Source: Litoreibacter albidus (GTDB lineage: Bacteria > Pseudomonadota > Alphaproteobacteria > Rhodobacterales > Rhodobacteraceae). From it: a stretch of 64,000 nucleotides of DNA. The stretch spans positions 684,501-748,500 of the forward strand of contig NZ_FNOI01000001.1 in NCBI RefSeq assembly GCF_900107015.1. The letters run 5' to 3'. The notes under the pieces are model-generated. The model did no database searches. It was not told the DNA's origin and saw only the letters and a program-made list of their open reading frames with translations. The translations under genes and the position numbers were made by a program. Below are positions 44,170 to 53,768 of this stretch, one piece after another (position 1 is the first letter of the stretch; the number at the start of each line of letters is the position of its first letter).

Positions 44170-45843
44170 ATGTCAATGAAACCTCCATTGACTGACCTGC
44201 CGATAAAAACCGCTGAGGGCGGTTTTTATCATGGGTTCAGTCTAGATGTGACTGTCATCAGTAAAATCATCATTAGCGCCTTGGTCGTTTGGGCCATCTT
44301 CTGGCCGATCCAGTCTGGCGTCGTGCTAAACGGGCTGAACGGCTTCATTTTGGGCAACTTCGCGGCTTGGTATATCTGGGTTGTGGCGTTGTTCGTTATC
44401 GTGTGCATCGGGCTGGCAATCTGGCCGACCGCGGGCCGCTTGAACCTTGGTCAAGACGGCGAAGGGCCGGAGTTCTCCAACTTCTCTTGGTTCTCCATGA
44501 TGTTCGGCGCTGGTATCGGCGTCGGCATGCTGACGTGGGCCGTCGCAGAGCCGGTCACGCACTTTGGCAACAACCCCGAGGTGATCCAAGGCCTGACCAC
44601 AGGGGCAGGCGCGGACAACGTGCGCATGGCGTACAAGTGGTCGTTCCTGCACTGGGGTTTGGGCGCATGGGCGTGCTACGCGGTGACGGGCCTGTCGCTG
44701 GCATTCTTTAGCTACCGGCGCGGCTTGCCGCTGACGATCCGTTCCTCCCTGACGCCGCTGTTCGGCAGTTCGCTTTCGGGCAAGCTGGGGCACCTGATCG
44801 ACATCGTGGCCGTGGTCGCGACGATCTTGGGTGTGGCGCAAACGCTTGGCTTCGGTGTGGAGCAATTCGTGGCAGGCCTGACCCGTATCGGCATCGGTGG
44901 ACTGATGGAAGCCGACGGCGGGGCGACCGTTTTGGGTGTGGTCGTGGCGTTGCTGATCATCATGGGCGCGTCGACCCTGTCGGCACTTTCGGGCGTTGGC
45001 AAAGGCATCAAGTGGTTGTCCAACATCAACATGACCTTGTCGATCATCCTGCTTGGCTTCTTCATCATCTTCGGGGCCACATGGTTTGGCGCACAGGCGA
45101 TGGTGCTGGGCATCTGGGACTACCTGATCGCCTTGCCTGAACTGAGCTTCAACGTGTTCAAATCCGACGGCGTCGAGGGCTCCGAGAGCTTCTTGCTAGC
45201 GCAGTGGCAGGGCTGGTGGCCCGTGTTCTACTGGGCGTGGTGGATTGCCTTTGCACCGTTCGTTGGTCTGTTCCTTGCGCGTATCTCGCGCGGGCGGACG
45301 ATCCGCGAATTCGTGCTGGGCGCAATGATTGTGCCGTCGCTCATGTGCTTCGTTTGGTTCGCATGGGCCGGCGGCACAGCGATTGATCTGGAACTGAACG
45401 GCGAGGCCAACGGGCTGATCTTTGACGCGGCCAATGGCGACAAGATTTTCGCCATGACCGAGTTCATGCTGGCCCCAATCGCTGATGCGCTGGCCTGGGC
45501 TATGGCGATGCTGATCGTGGTGCTGCTGATGACGTTCCTTGTGACCTCCGCTGACTCTGCGGTGCTGATCGTGAACACGATCAACGCGGCGGGCGACGAA
45601 GGCCCGAAAGCCCGCCCACATATCATCTTCTGGGGCGGTGCCCTTGGGTTGGTTGTGGCCGGCTTGCTTGTCTCAGGCGGGACATCGGCCATTCAGACGG
45701 CCATGGTGATCGGTGCGTTGCCGTTCTCGGTGGTGATGGTGTTGATGTGCGTCGCGCTGGTGAAGGCCATCTACAATGATGGCAAGCGCGAGGCGGCGGG
45801 CGTACCTGCGACCATCGACGAAATTGAGGCCGCACAGCCTTAA
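44170..45843 (+). CDS. BCCT-family betaine/DMSP-type transporter
   Basis: 557 residues with twelve hydrophobic helices. BCCT signature features: FGAGIGVGMLTWAVAEPVTH near 115-135, HWGLGAWACYAVTGLSLAFF near 170, and the aromatic-rich WWPVFYWAWWIAFAPFVGLF near 350. Sodium- or proton-coupled uptake of betaine, choline, carnitine or DMSP. Its place right after dmdA-acuI suggests DMSP, but the substrate is not proved. ATG at 44170 with AGGA upstream; an ATG two codons later is possible. A hairpin lies at codons 11-20. Confidence 0.9.
   Translation: MSMKPPLTDLPIKTAEGGFYHGFSLDVTVISKIIISALVVWAIFWPIQSGVVLNGLNGFILGNFAAWYIWVVALFVIVCIGLAIWPTAGRLNLGQDGEGPEFSNFSWFSMMFGAGIGVGMLTWAVAEPVTHFGNNPEVIQGLTTGAGADNVRMAYKWSFLHWGLGAWACYAVTGLSLAFFSYRRGLPLTIRSSLTPLFGSSLSGKLGHLIDIVAVVATILGVAQTLGFGVEQFVAGLTRIGIGGLMEADGGATVLGVVVALLIIMGASTLSALSGVGKGIKWLSNINMTLSIILLGFFIIFGATWFGAQAMVLGIWDYLIALPELSFNVFKSDGVEGSESFLLAQWQGWWPVFYWAWWIAFAPFVGLFLARISRGRTIREFVLGAMIVPSLMCFVWFAWAGGTAIDLELNGEANGLIFDAANGDKIFAMTEFMLAPIADALAWAMAMLIVVLLMTFLVTSADSAVLIVNTINAAGDEGPKARPHIIFWGGALGLVVAGLLVSGGTSAIQTAMVIGALPFSVVMVLMCVALVKAIYNDGKREAAGVPATIDEIEAAQP
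44202..44230 (+). promoter_or_regulatory. 12-bp hairpin inside the BCCT 5' coding region
   Basis: GATAAAAACCGC-TGAGG-GCGGTTTTTATC, perfect 12-bp stem with 5-nt loop, at codons 11-20. The 3' arm contains TTTTT like a terminator, so it could act as an attenuator or translation-coupled switch. Confidence 0.75.
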
Positions 45844-45871
45844 CGCGGCGCTTCGCCATTGAAACCCATGG

Positions 45872-45897
45872 AAGCTCCGGCCACAGTGCCGGAGCTT
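45872..45897 (+). terminator. terminator after the BCCT gene
   Basis: AAGCTCCGGC-CACAGT-GCCGGAGCTT, a 10-bp stem followed by TTGTTATTT. Good intrinsic terminator 29 bp after the stop. Confidence 0.85.
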
Positions 45898-45919
45898 TTG
45901 TTATTTGGAAGAGGGTTTT

Positions 45920-47146
45920 ATGGCCAAGCTTGATCTGGATTTTGTGCGCGCGCAGTTCCCTGCGTTCGAGGTGCCGTCGCTGCAAGGCCAAGCCTTCTTC
46001 GAGAACGCGGGCGGGTCTTACACCTGCCGTCAGGTGATTGACCGTCTTCACCGCTTTTATACTGAGCGAAAGGTGCAGCCCTATGCGCCCTACACGGCGT
46101 CCAGCCTAGGCGGGGCAGAGATGGACGAGGCCCGCACAAGGTTGTCCGCAATCATGGGGATCGACGCGGACGAGCTGTCGTTCGGCCCGTCGTCGTCGCA
46201 GAACACCTATGTCTTAGCGCAGGCCTTTGCCCAGTGGATGAAGCCGGGCGACGCATTCATCGTGACCAACCAAGACCACGAGGCTAACACCGGCCCGTGG
46301 CGGCGGTTGGCGGAGCGCGGCTTCGAGATGCGCGAATGGAAGATCAACCCCGACACCGGCCATCTGGACCCCGCCGATCTGGCGAACCTGCTGGATGACA
46401 AGGTGCGGCTGGTGGCGTTCCCGCATTGCTCCAACGTCGTGGGCGAAATCAACGACGTCGCGGCCATCTGCGAACTGGTGCATGAGGCGGGCGCTGTGGC
46501 CTGCGTGGACGGCGTGTCCTACGCGCCGCACGGCATTCCCAACGTGGCGGATCTGGGCGCGGACATCTATCTGTTCTCCGCCTACAAGACCTACGGGCCC
46601 CATCAAGGGATCATGGCAATCCGGCGCGATCTGGGCATGACGCTGCCCAACCAAGGCCACCACTTCAACGCCGACTGCCTTTACAAACGGTTCACCCCTG
46701 CGGGGCCTGACCATGCCCAAGTCGCGGCAAGCGCTGGCATGGCGGATTACATCGACGCGCTTTACGCGCACCACATCGGCGGGGAGGCGGCGACCGTTGC
46801 CAAGGGCGCTGCCGTTCACGACCTGATGCGCGCGCATGAGGTGGAGCTGTTGCAACCTTTGCTGGACTACGCGTCGGCCAAGAACTCCGTGCGGTTGATC
46901 GGGCCGTCCGATGCGGCGCTGCGTGCACCGACTGTTGCTTTGGCGCTGCAATCGGGTGCGGAAGCGGCCGCTGCGGACCTCGCCGCGCACGGGATCATGG
47001 CGGGGGGCGGCGACTTTTATGCAGGTCGCGCCCTGCGCGCGATGGGTGTTGCGGCCGACAAAGGCGTCCTGCGGGTGTCTTTTGTGCATTATACGTCGAA
47101 GGACGAGGTTGACCGGCTCATATCCGCCCTAGATCAGGTGGTATGA
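45920..47146 (+). CDS. class V aminotransferase / cysteine-desulfurase-like
   Basis: 408 residues, PLP fold type I. FFENAGGSYTCRQVIDRLH near 25, SSSQNTYVLAQAFAQWM near 95, VACVDGVSYAPHGIPNVADL with the PLP-binding Asp, and the Schiff-base Lys in LFSAYKTYGPHQG near 225. Looks like the VC1184-type cysteine-desulfurase-related proteins; substrate unknown. Not next to suf or isc genes. Overlaps the photolyase gene by ATGA. Confidence 0.88.
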   Translation: MAKLDLDFVRAQFPAFEVPSLQGQAFFENAGGSYTCRQVIDRLHRFYTERKVQPYAPYTASSLGGAEMDEARTRLSAIMGIDADELSFGPSSSQNTYVLAQAFAQWMKPGDAFIVTNQDHEANTGPWRRLAERGFEMREWKINPDTGHLDPADLANLLDDKVRLVAFPHCSNVVGEINDVAAICELVHEAGAVACVDGVSYAPHGIPNVADLGADIYLFSAYKTYGPHQGIMAIRRDLGMTLPNQGHHFNADCLYKRFTPAGPDHAQVAASAGMADYIDALYAHHIGGEAATVAKGAAVHDLMRAHEVELLQPLLDYASAKNSVRLIGPSDAALRAPTVALALQSGAEAAAADLAAHGIMAGGGDFYAGRALRAMGVAADKGVLRVSFVHYTSKDEVDRLISALDQVV

Positions 47147-48561
47147 GCAATACACCTATACTGTTTTGGATGCGCCGCGACCTGCGGCTGTCAGACCATG
47201 AGGGCCTAAGCGCCGCCGCCGAAACCGGACGTCCGGTGATCCCTGTGTTTATCATGGATGAAGTCGTGGAAACCCACGGGGCCGCGCCCAAATGGCGGCT
47301 GGGTCTTGGGGTGGAGCATTTCGCGGGTGTGCTGCAAGATATCGGCTCGCGACTGATTTTGCGGCGGGGGCCTGCGCTCGATGTGTTGCGCGACTTGGTG
47401 TCCGAGACAGGGGCAGGGGCCGTGTGGTGGTCGCGCGCCTATGATCCGGCGGCGGTGGCGCGGGACAAGAAGGTCAAAGGCGCGCTCTCGGACGACGGCA
47501 TCGACGCGCAAAGCTTCAAGGGGCACGTCCTGTTCGAGCCGTGGACGGTGGAGACCAAAACCGGCGGCTACTACAAAGTCTACACGCCCATGTGGAAAAA
47601 CGTGCGCAGCCGCGAACTTGCGAAAGACTTGCCCGCAGTGAAGGCGCTTGAGGCGCCGGACAAATGGCCATCCACCGACAAAATGGCGGATTGGAATATG
47701 GGGGCCGACATGCAGCGCGGCGCGGATATCGTAGCCAAGCACATCGTTGTGGGGGAGCAGGCGGCGCAGGCGCGTTTGGCAGATTTCGTTGATGAGAATA
47801 TCGCAGATTACACCGCCGCCCGCGACAACATGGCGACGCGCGGCACCTCTATGCTGTCGGAAAACCTGACTTACGGCGAAATATCCCCGCGCCAGTGCCG
47901 GCACGCGGGGTGGCGGGCGCTCCACGACGGCAAGTCAGGGGCGGAAGTGTTTTTGAAAGAGCTGGTCTGGCGCGAGTTTGCCTACCATCTTGCCTATCAC
48001 ACACCGCGCATCGTCGACAAAAACTGGCGCGAGGAATGGGATGACTTCCCGTGGAAAGACGACGAACGCGCCGCCGAGATCAAGGCGTGGAAGCAGGGGC
48101 GCACGGGCGTCCAACTGGTCGATGCCGCCATGCGCGAGATGTATGTGACGGGCTATATGCACAACCGTGGCCGGATGATTGTGGCCTCCTACCTGACGAA
48201 ACACCTGATGACGCACTGGAAGGTCGGGCAGGCGTGGTTCGACGACTGCCTGATCGACTGGGACCCTGCATCAAACGCCATGGGCTGGCAATGGTCGGCA
48301 GGCAGCGGGCCGGATGCGACGCCGTTCTTTCGGGTGTTCAACCCCGAGACACAGGCCGAAAAATTCGACCCTAACCGCACGTACCGCGCCCGCTATCTGG
48401 CGGAGCTGTTCAGCGACCACGGCCAAGAGGCACGCGACTACTTTGACGCGATCCCCGCGTCATGGAACATGTCGCCAAAGGACGATTACCCGAAGCCCGT
48501 GGTGGGACTGTCGGAGGGGCGTCAGCGGGCGCTGGACGCTTACAAGGCACGCGGGGACTAG
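47143..48561 (+). CDS. phr: deoxyribodipyrimidine photolyase, class I
   Basis: Repairs cyclobutane pyrimidine dimers using light. 472 residues. N-terminal antenna domain (PILFWMRRDLRLSDHEGLSA); C-terminal FAD domain with LKELVWREFAYHLAYHTPRI near 275, GRTGVQLVDAAMREMYVTGYMHNRGRMIV near 325 and WQWSAGSGPDATPFFR near 385. Typical CPD photolyase, DNA-binding and FAD residues in place. Coupled to the PLP enzyme upstream. Confidence 0.93.
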   Translation: MSNTPILFWMRRDLRLSDHEGLSAAAETGRPVIPVFIMDEVVETHGAAPKWRLGLGVEHFAGVLQDIGSRLILRRGPALDVLRDLVSETGAGAVWWSRAYDPAAVARDKKVKGALSDDGIDAQSFKGHVLFEPWTVETKTGGYYKVYTPMWKNVRSRELAKDLPAVKALEAPDKWPSTDKMADWNMGADMQRGADIVAKHIVVGEQAAQARLADFVDENIADYTAARDNMATRGTSMLSENLTYGEISPRQCRHAGWRALHDGKSGAEVFLKELVWREFAYHLAYHTPRIVDKNWREEWDDFPWKDDERAAEIKAWKQGRTGVQLVDAAMREMYVTGYMHNRGRMIVASYLTKHLMTHWKVGQAWFDDCLIDWDPASNAMGWQWSAGSGPDATPFFRVFNPETQAEKFDPNRTYRARYLAELFSDHGQEARDYFDAIPASWNMSPKDDYPKPVVGLSEGRQRALDAYKARGD

Positions 48562-48662
48562 ACGGGATTGCAGCATTAATTCGATCTGCCTCTTGCGCGG
48601 TTGCGCTTTGGCGTGAAGACTGCGACAAAATCGCAGGCCATAGAGATAATCGAGTAATTCCA

Positions 48663-49103
48663 ATGCCCACCGCCGCCAAACTTGCCGCCGCATTCATCTT
48701 TGCCCTGACGGGATACATTGTCGCTGACCTTATTCGCGCCAATATGCCGGACGGCAAAGCGTCCAGCTGGTTAATGATCATCTGCGTGGGGTTGCCGCTG
48801 ATTATCGGCTGGCGCGTGATGGGCCGCTTGGTTGGCAAGAACTACGGCGTCAGCTTGAACTCCGGCTTCTACGGTATTGTTGTTTCAACAGTTTCTGTGA
48901 CTTTCGTTTTTTCCGTGGCGCAGATGATCAAGAAGTCACGCCGCTTGCAATACGACGGCCCGATGGAAGCCTTGGTCGACGTGTTCGCGCTGATGTTAAA
49001 GAACGGTGTGCATCTGCTTGACCCGTACATTCTGCTCACCCTTGTGTTGGGCGGGTTTATCGGTGGCGCTGCCGCCGAATGGGCACATCGGAAGTTTGAG
49101 TAA
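48663..49103 (+). CDS. trgA: TrgA family membrane protein
   Basis: 146 residues with four transmembrane helices, starting MPTAAKLAAAFIFALTGYIV. The pattern GWRVMGRLVGKNYG, RLQYDGPMEALVDVFAL and LGGFIGGAAAEWAHRKFE matches TrgA, linked genetically with TrgB to tellurite resistance in Rhodobacter sphaeroides. Biochemical role unknown. 5 bp before trgB. Confidence 0.88.
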   Translation: MPTAAKLAAAFIFALTGYIVADLIRANMPDGKASSWLMIICVGLPLIIGWRVMGRLVGKNYGVSLNSGFYGIVVSTVSVTFVFSVAQMIKKSRRLQYDGPMEALVDVFALMLKNGVHLLDPYILLTLVLGGFIGGAAAEWAHRKFE

Positions 49104-49108
49104 CCTTA

Positions 49109-50257
49109 ATGAACGCCCATCCTGATGTGACCAGCGCCGTGCAAGATATCGTCATCTTCGGCACGTTGACCGACCCCGAATTGCTTGAAATCGTGCTGGG
49201 CGCTGTGGCAGATGCGCAACCCGTCAGCTTGGCGGATCACGCGGTTTATACCGCTGCGGGGGAAAGTTTTCCGTTGTTGCTGCCTGCGCAGGGCCAGCAG
49301 GCTTCGGGGCTGTTGCTGCGAAACCTGACAGAGACGCAAGTGGCGCGACTGGACTACTACGAGGCGCCATATGGCTACACGTTGGTGCCCGTGGTTCTGG
49401 CAGATGGGCGCGCGGCGCGACTTTATACGCCGACGGACAACCAATACGGCAAAGGTCCGCTTTGGGATTTGGCGCAGTGGCAAGACGCAGTCGGGGAAAT
49501 GACCCGCGAGGCCGCCCATGAGATCATGGGGCTGTTCGGCGAAATCACCATTGAGGCGCTGATCCCGCGCCTTGGGCCGATCCGCGCACGGGCGCAGTCG
49601 CGGGTGAACGCGCGGCATGATGCGACACCTGTGGCACTGCGCCGTGGGGGTGGACGTGACAGCGTCACCCTGCGTGAGCATCGCCGCCCGTATTCGCGGT
49701 TCTTCGCGATGGACGAGCTGAGCTTGCAATACCCACGCTTTGACGGCGGCGAAAATACCGTGGAGCGCGAGGTGTTCGTCTCAGTCGATGCGGTTGTGGT
49801 GCTGCCCTATGATCCGGTGCGCGACACGGTGCTGATTATCGAGCAGTTCCGCCCCGCGCCGTATTTGCGTGGTGACCCGACCCCGTGGGGGCTGGAGGCC
49901 ATTGCTGGCCGGATTGACGGCGGCGAAAGCCCCGAAGTTGCCGCGCGCCGTGAGGCCAAGGAAGAAACGGGGCTGGATATCACGGAGTTTGTGAAAGCTG
50001 CGGATTTCTACCCGTCGCCCGGCGCGGTGAGCGAGTATTTATACTGCTATATCGGGCTGGCGGACCTGCCGGACAGTGCCGCAGGCATGGGCGGTCTGGA
50101 TAGCGAGGCGGAGGACATCCGCTCCATGGTGATCCCGTTTGACACGCTGATGGCGGCGGTGGCCAGTGGCGAGGTGCAAAACGCACCGCTGTTGATTAGC
50201 GCCTTCTGTCTGCAACGTGAACGTGCGCAGCTACGCGCAAAGGCAACACCCGCTTGA
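49109..50257 (+). CDS. trgB: TrgB-like GGCT-NUDIX fusion
   Basis: 382 residues. N-terminal ~150 residues are an AIG2/gamma-glutamylcyclotransferase-like domain (DIVIFGTLTDPELLEIVLG, LDYYEAPYGYT). The C-terminal ~200 residues are an ADP-sugar NUDIX hydrolase with the box GGESPEVAARREAKEETGLD near 275 and EQFRPAPYLRGDP before it. Probably hydrolyses ADP-ribose-like compounds; the fused domain is suggestive of a glutathione link. trgB is followed by cysK, as described in Rhodobacter. Confidence 0.88.
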   Translation: MNAHPDVTSAVQDIVIFGTLTDPELLEIVLGAVADAQPVSLADHAVYTAAGESFPLLLPAQGQQASGLLLRNLTETQVARLDYYEAPYGYTLVPVVLADGRAARLYTPTDNQYGKGPLWDLAQWQDAVGEMTREAAHEIMGLFGEITIEALIPRLGPIRARAQSRVNARHDATPVALRRGGGRDSVTLREHRRPYSRFFAMDELSLQYPRFDGGENTVEREVFVSVDAVVVLPYDPVRDTVLIIEQFRPAPYLRGDPTPWGLEAIAGRIDGGESPEVAARREAKEETGLDITEFVKAADFYPSPGAVSEYLYCYIGLADLPDSAAGMGGLDSEAEDIRSMVIPFDTLMAAVASGEVQNAPLLISAFCLQRERAQLRAKATPA

Positions 50258-50312
50258 GTTCGGCTGTTGCGATGCCTATCAAAGGTTAAGCGCTGAACAG
50301 GAGTTGTCGCAG

Positions 50313-51341
50313 ATGACCATTAACAAAAACCTCGCGGATATGGTGGGCAACACGCCCTTGATCAGGTTGAACGCGGCGAGCGACGCGACGGGTTGCGAAA
50401 TTCTGGGCAAGGCGGAGTTCATGAACCCCGGCCAGTCGGTGAAAGACCGCCCCGCGCTTTATATTATTCGCGACGCGGTCGCCTCTGGCGCGTTGAAGCC
50501 GGGCGGCACGATTGTCGAGGGCACGGCGGGCAACACTGGCATCGGTCTGGCGCTGGTTGGCGAGTCTATGGGCTTCAAGACAGTCATCGTGATCCCAGAG
50601 ACGCAAAGCCAAGAAAAGAAAGACATGTTGCGCCTTGCTGGCGCAGAGCTGGTGGAAGTGCCCGCCGCCCCGTACCGCAACCCCAACAACTTCGTGCGCT
50701 ATTCGGAGCGCTTGGCCAACAAGCTGAACGAGACAGAGCCGAACGGCGCTATCTGGGCGAACCAGTTCGACAATGTCGCCAACCGTCAGGCGCATATCGA
50801 GACAACTGGCCCTGAAATCTGGGATCAGACCGGCGGCAAGGTCGACGGCTTCGTCTGCGCCGTGGGCTCCGGCGGGACCTTGGCGGGCATCGCCATGGCG
50901 CTGCAACCCAAGGGCGTGAAGATCGGGCTGGCCGACCCGATGGGCGCGGCCTTGTACGATTGGTATACCAAGGGGGAGTTGACCTCGGAGGGCGGCTCCA
51001 TCGCCGAAGGAATCGGGCAGGTGCGCATCACCAAAAACCTTGAAGGGTTCACCCCCGATTTTACCTACCAGATCCCTGACGAGGAAGCGCTGCCAGTGGT
51101 GTTTGACACCCTCCAAAACGAAGGGCTGTGCCTTGGGGCGTCGTCGGGCGTGAACATCGCGGGCGCGGTGCGCATGGCAAAGGACATGGGGCCGGGGCAT
51201 ACCATCGTGACGATCCTATGCGACTACGGCACGCGCTATCAGGCGAAGCTATGGAACCCAGAGTTCCTGAAAGAGAAGGGGCTGCCATACCCTGAGTGGT
51301 TGGCCAAAGCCCCGCAAGACATGCCGAGCATGTTCGAGTAA
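50313..51341 (+). CDS. cysK: cysteine synthase A
   Basis: Makes cysteine from O-acetylserine and sulfide with PLP. 342 residues. Active Lys in NPGQSVKDRPALYII near 41, substrate loop EGTAGNTGIGLAL near 68, PLP-phosphate loop VGSGGTLAGIA near 187. The ATG at 50313 (MTINKNLADMVGNTPLIRLN) was used; upstream sequence reads as 3' trgB. Context with trgAB suggests a role in tellurite or oxidative stress as well as cysteine supply. Confidence 0.95.
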   Translation: MTINKNLADMVGNTPLIRLNAASDATGCEILGKAEFMNPGQSVKDRPALYIIRDAVASGALKPGGTIVEGTAGNTGIGLALVGESMGFKTVIVIPETQSQEKKDMLRLAGAELVEVPAAPYRNPNNFVRYSERLANKLNETEPNGAIWANQFDNVANRQAHIETTGPEIWDQTGGKVDGFVCAVGSGGTLAGIAMALQPKGVKIGLADPMGAALYDWYTKGELTSEGGSIAEGIGQVRITKNLEGFTPDFTYQIPDEEALPVVFDTLQNEGLCLGASSGVNIAGAVRMAKDMGPGHTIVTILCDYGTRYQAKLWNPEFLKEKGLPYPEWLAKAPQDMPSMFE

Positions 51342-53768
51342 ATGGCCATGGCTGGGATTGTGCGCGTGCTTTTTGTCGCGCTGACGTTGTGTTTTGCGGT
51401 CGTCGCCGTGCCAAACGTGGTGCTGGCGCAAGCGGTAGAGACCAAGACCGGTTTGCCCGATTATGAAGCGTGGGAGCGTGATGCCACCCGTGCGACTGAC
51501 GTCTTGGAGGAAGACCGCGCGTCTACCGAGGGGCTGCAAACCCTGCGCGCGCAACTGGTATCGTGGCGGGATCTGTTCTCGCAGCGCCAAGATACGAACA
51601 AAGGCAAGATTGCCACCCTAAAGAGCCAGATCGAGGCGCTTGGCCCACTGCCCGCCGAGGGGGAGAGCGAGGCCGAGGAAATCGCCAACCGTCGCGCCGC
51701 GTTGAACAAGGAACTGGACGATAACACGGCCCCGAACCGCCGCGCGGAGGAAGCACACGCCCGCGCTGACGGGCTTATCTCACGGCTCGACAGCACTGTA
51801 CGTGACCGGCAAACCAATCAGATTTTGGAACTGAACCCGACCCCGATCAATCCGGCACTCTGGCCGGAGGCTGTGGTGTCCATCGCCAGCGTTTGGACGG
51901 CGTTCATGGCGGAGGTGCGGGAAAACTACGCCTCGCCACAACGCTCCGACGCTTTGAAAGGCAATTTACCGCTGATCGTGGTGTTGCTGCTCACGGGGCT
52001 GGCTTTGGTTACCCGTGGCGGCGCTTGGGTCGAGCGCGGCGCATCCAAGCTGCGCGGCAGTCGCCACGCCAGCCGCGCCCGTGTGCGCGTGGGTGTCTTT
52101 ATCATATCGCTGCTCTCGCTGGTGCTGCCCGTGGTCGGGCTGTTCTTGCTGATCCAAGCCGCCGATCAAAGCCAGCTGAGCGGTGAGATCGGAACCGTGA
52201 TCTTGGGCATTCTGTCCGTTGTGACGATTACCATCTACGTCGCGCGGTGGCTGGCGTTGCAAGTCGCGCCACCTGCGTACCCACCGCATTCGGTGTTGGT
52301 GCTGACGGACGGGCAGGGGCTGCAAATGCGCCTGCTCATCAACGTGGCGGGTTTGCTAATTGCGGCGGACGCGACCTTGTCGGCGCTGCTAGAGGCGGAG
52401 TTGATTTCCGAAACCGCATCATCCGTGTTGGGCCTGCCTGTCATTGTGGTGGCTGGGCTGTTCTTGTTCCGCATCGCCCAGCTTATGGTCGCCTCTGCCA
52501 AGGCGGCACAGGTTCTGGCGGTTGAGGGCAACGCGGACGACAGCAACGGCCATCCCGCTGCCGATGCCTCCACAGGCGTTATCATGCGCTATCTGGGCCG
52601 TGCGGCGCGCATCGTGGCCATCGTCGGGCCAGCGCTGGCGGCGATCGGCTACACCTATGCGGGCAACATGCTGGTCTATTCGACCTACCTGACGCTGGCG
52701 CTGCTGGCAGGGGTCGCCATCCTGCAACGTTTGGTGCGTGACATCTATTCGATGATCCGCGGCGAGGACGCCGGTGCCAAGGGGTTGATCCCAGTGTTGG
52801 TGGGCTTTGCCATCGCGCTGTGCTCTTTGCCACTGTTGGCGTTGATCTGGGGCGCACGGGTCACCGACCTTAGCGAAGCGTGGGATGTGATTTCGGCGGG
52901 TGTGCCGCTGGGTGATAGCCGCATTTCGCCGGTCGACTTCCTGAAATTTGCCGTGATCTTTGTGCTGGGCTACGGGCTGACGCGCCTGTTGCAAGGCATG
53001 CTCAAAACGCAAGTCCTGCCGCGCACTCAGCTTGATACCGGCGGGCGCAACGCGATGGTCGCGGGCGCTGGCTACATCGGTATTTTCCTTGCGGCGTTGA
53101 TTGCGATTACCAGCGCGGGGATTGATCTGTCGTCGCTGGCCATCGTTGCCGGTGCGCTGTCGGTTGGTATCGGTTTTGGCTTGCAGACGATTGTGTCCAA
53201 CTTCGTGTCCGGCATCATCCTGCTGATCGAGCGCCCCATTTCTGAAGGGGACTGGATTGAGGTCGGCGGCACAATGGGTGTTGTGCGCGATATCTCGGTG
53301 CGGGCGACGCGGGTGGAGACCTTTGACCGCCGCGACGTGATTGTGCCGAACGCGGACCTGATTTCCACCTCCGTGACCAACTGGACCAAGGGCAACCTTG
53401 CAGGGCGTATCATCGTGCCGGTCGGGGTGGCTTACGGCTCCGACACCAAGCAGGTTGAAGCCATCTTGCAAAAGATTGCAGAGGCGGAACCACTGGTGAT
53501 CCTGAACCCGCCGCCTGCGGTGCTGTTCCGTGGCTTTGGCGCGGATTCGATGGATTTTGAGATTCGCGCGGTTCTGCGGGATGTGAACTACGGCATGACC
53601 GTCACCTCCAACATGAATCACGAGATCGCTCGCCGCTTTGCGGAGGAGGGGCTGGAGATACCCTTCGCGCAACGCGACGTTTGGCTGCGCAACCCCGAAG
53701 CCTTGCGCCCGCCAGAGCCGGAAAAGAAGGCGCCACGCAAATCTACCAAGAAGGCCCCTGACGCATGA
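51342..53768 (+). CDS. mechanosensitive channel, DUF3772-MscS
   Basis: 808 residues, starting directly after the cysK stop. N-terminal hydrophobic leader ending in VVLAQA, then a periplasmic coiled region (about 25-190, DUF3772-like), eight to ten transmembrane helices, and the MscS domain at about 610-780 with the pore helix GALSVGIGFGLQTIVSNFVS and the beta domain VGGTMGVVRDISVRATRVET. A large MscK/YbdG-type channel releasing solutes in hypo-osmotic shock. Confidence 0.9.
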   Translation: MAMAGIVRVLFVALTLCFAVVAVPNVVLAQAVETKTGLPDYEAWERDATRATDVLEEDRASTEGLQTLRAQLVSWRDLFSQRQDTNKGKIATLKSQIEALGPLPAEGESEAEEIANRRAALNKELDDNTAPNRRAEEAHARADGLISRLDSTVRDRQTNQILELNPTPINPALWPEAVVSIASVWTAFMAEVRENYASPQRSDALKGNLPLIVVLLLTGLALVTRGGAWVERGASKLRGSRHASRARVRVGVFIISLLSLVLPVVGLFLLIQAADQSQLSGEIGTVILGILSVVTITIYVARWLALQVAPPAYPPHSVLVLTDGQGLQMRLLINVAGLLIAADATLSALLEAELISETASSVLGLPVIVVAGLFLFRIAQLMVASAKAAQVLAVEGNADDSNGHPAADASTGVIMRYLGRAARIVAIVGPALAAIGYTYAGNMLVYSTYLTLALLAGVAILQRLVRDIYSMIRGEDAGAKGLIPVLVGFAIALCSLPLLALIWGARVTDLSEAWDVISAGVPLGDSRISPVDFLKFAVIFVLGYGLTRLLQGMLKTQVLPRTQLDTGGRNAMVAGAGYIGIFLAALIAITSAGIDLSSLAIVAGALSVGIGFGLQTIVSNFVSGIILLIERPISEGDWIEVGGTMGVVRDISVRATRVETFDRRDVIVPNADLISTSVTNWTKGNLAGRIIVPVGVAYGSDTKQVEAILQKIAEAEPLVILNPPPAVLFRGFGADSMDFEIRAVLRDVNYGMTVTSNMNHEIARRFAEEGLEIPFAQRDVWLRNPEALRPPEPEKKAPRKSTKKAPDA

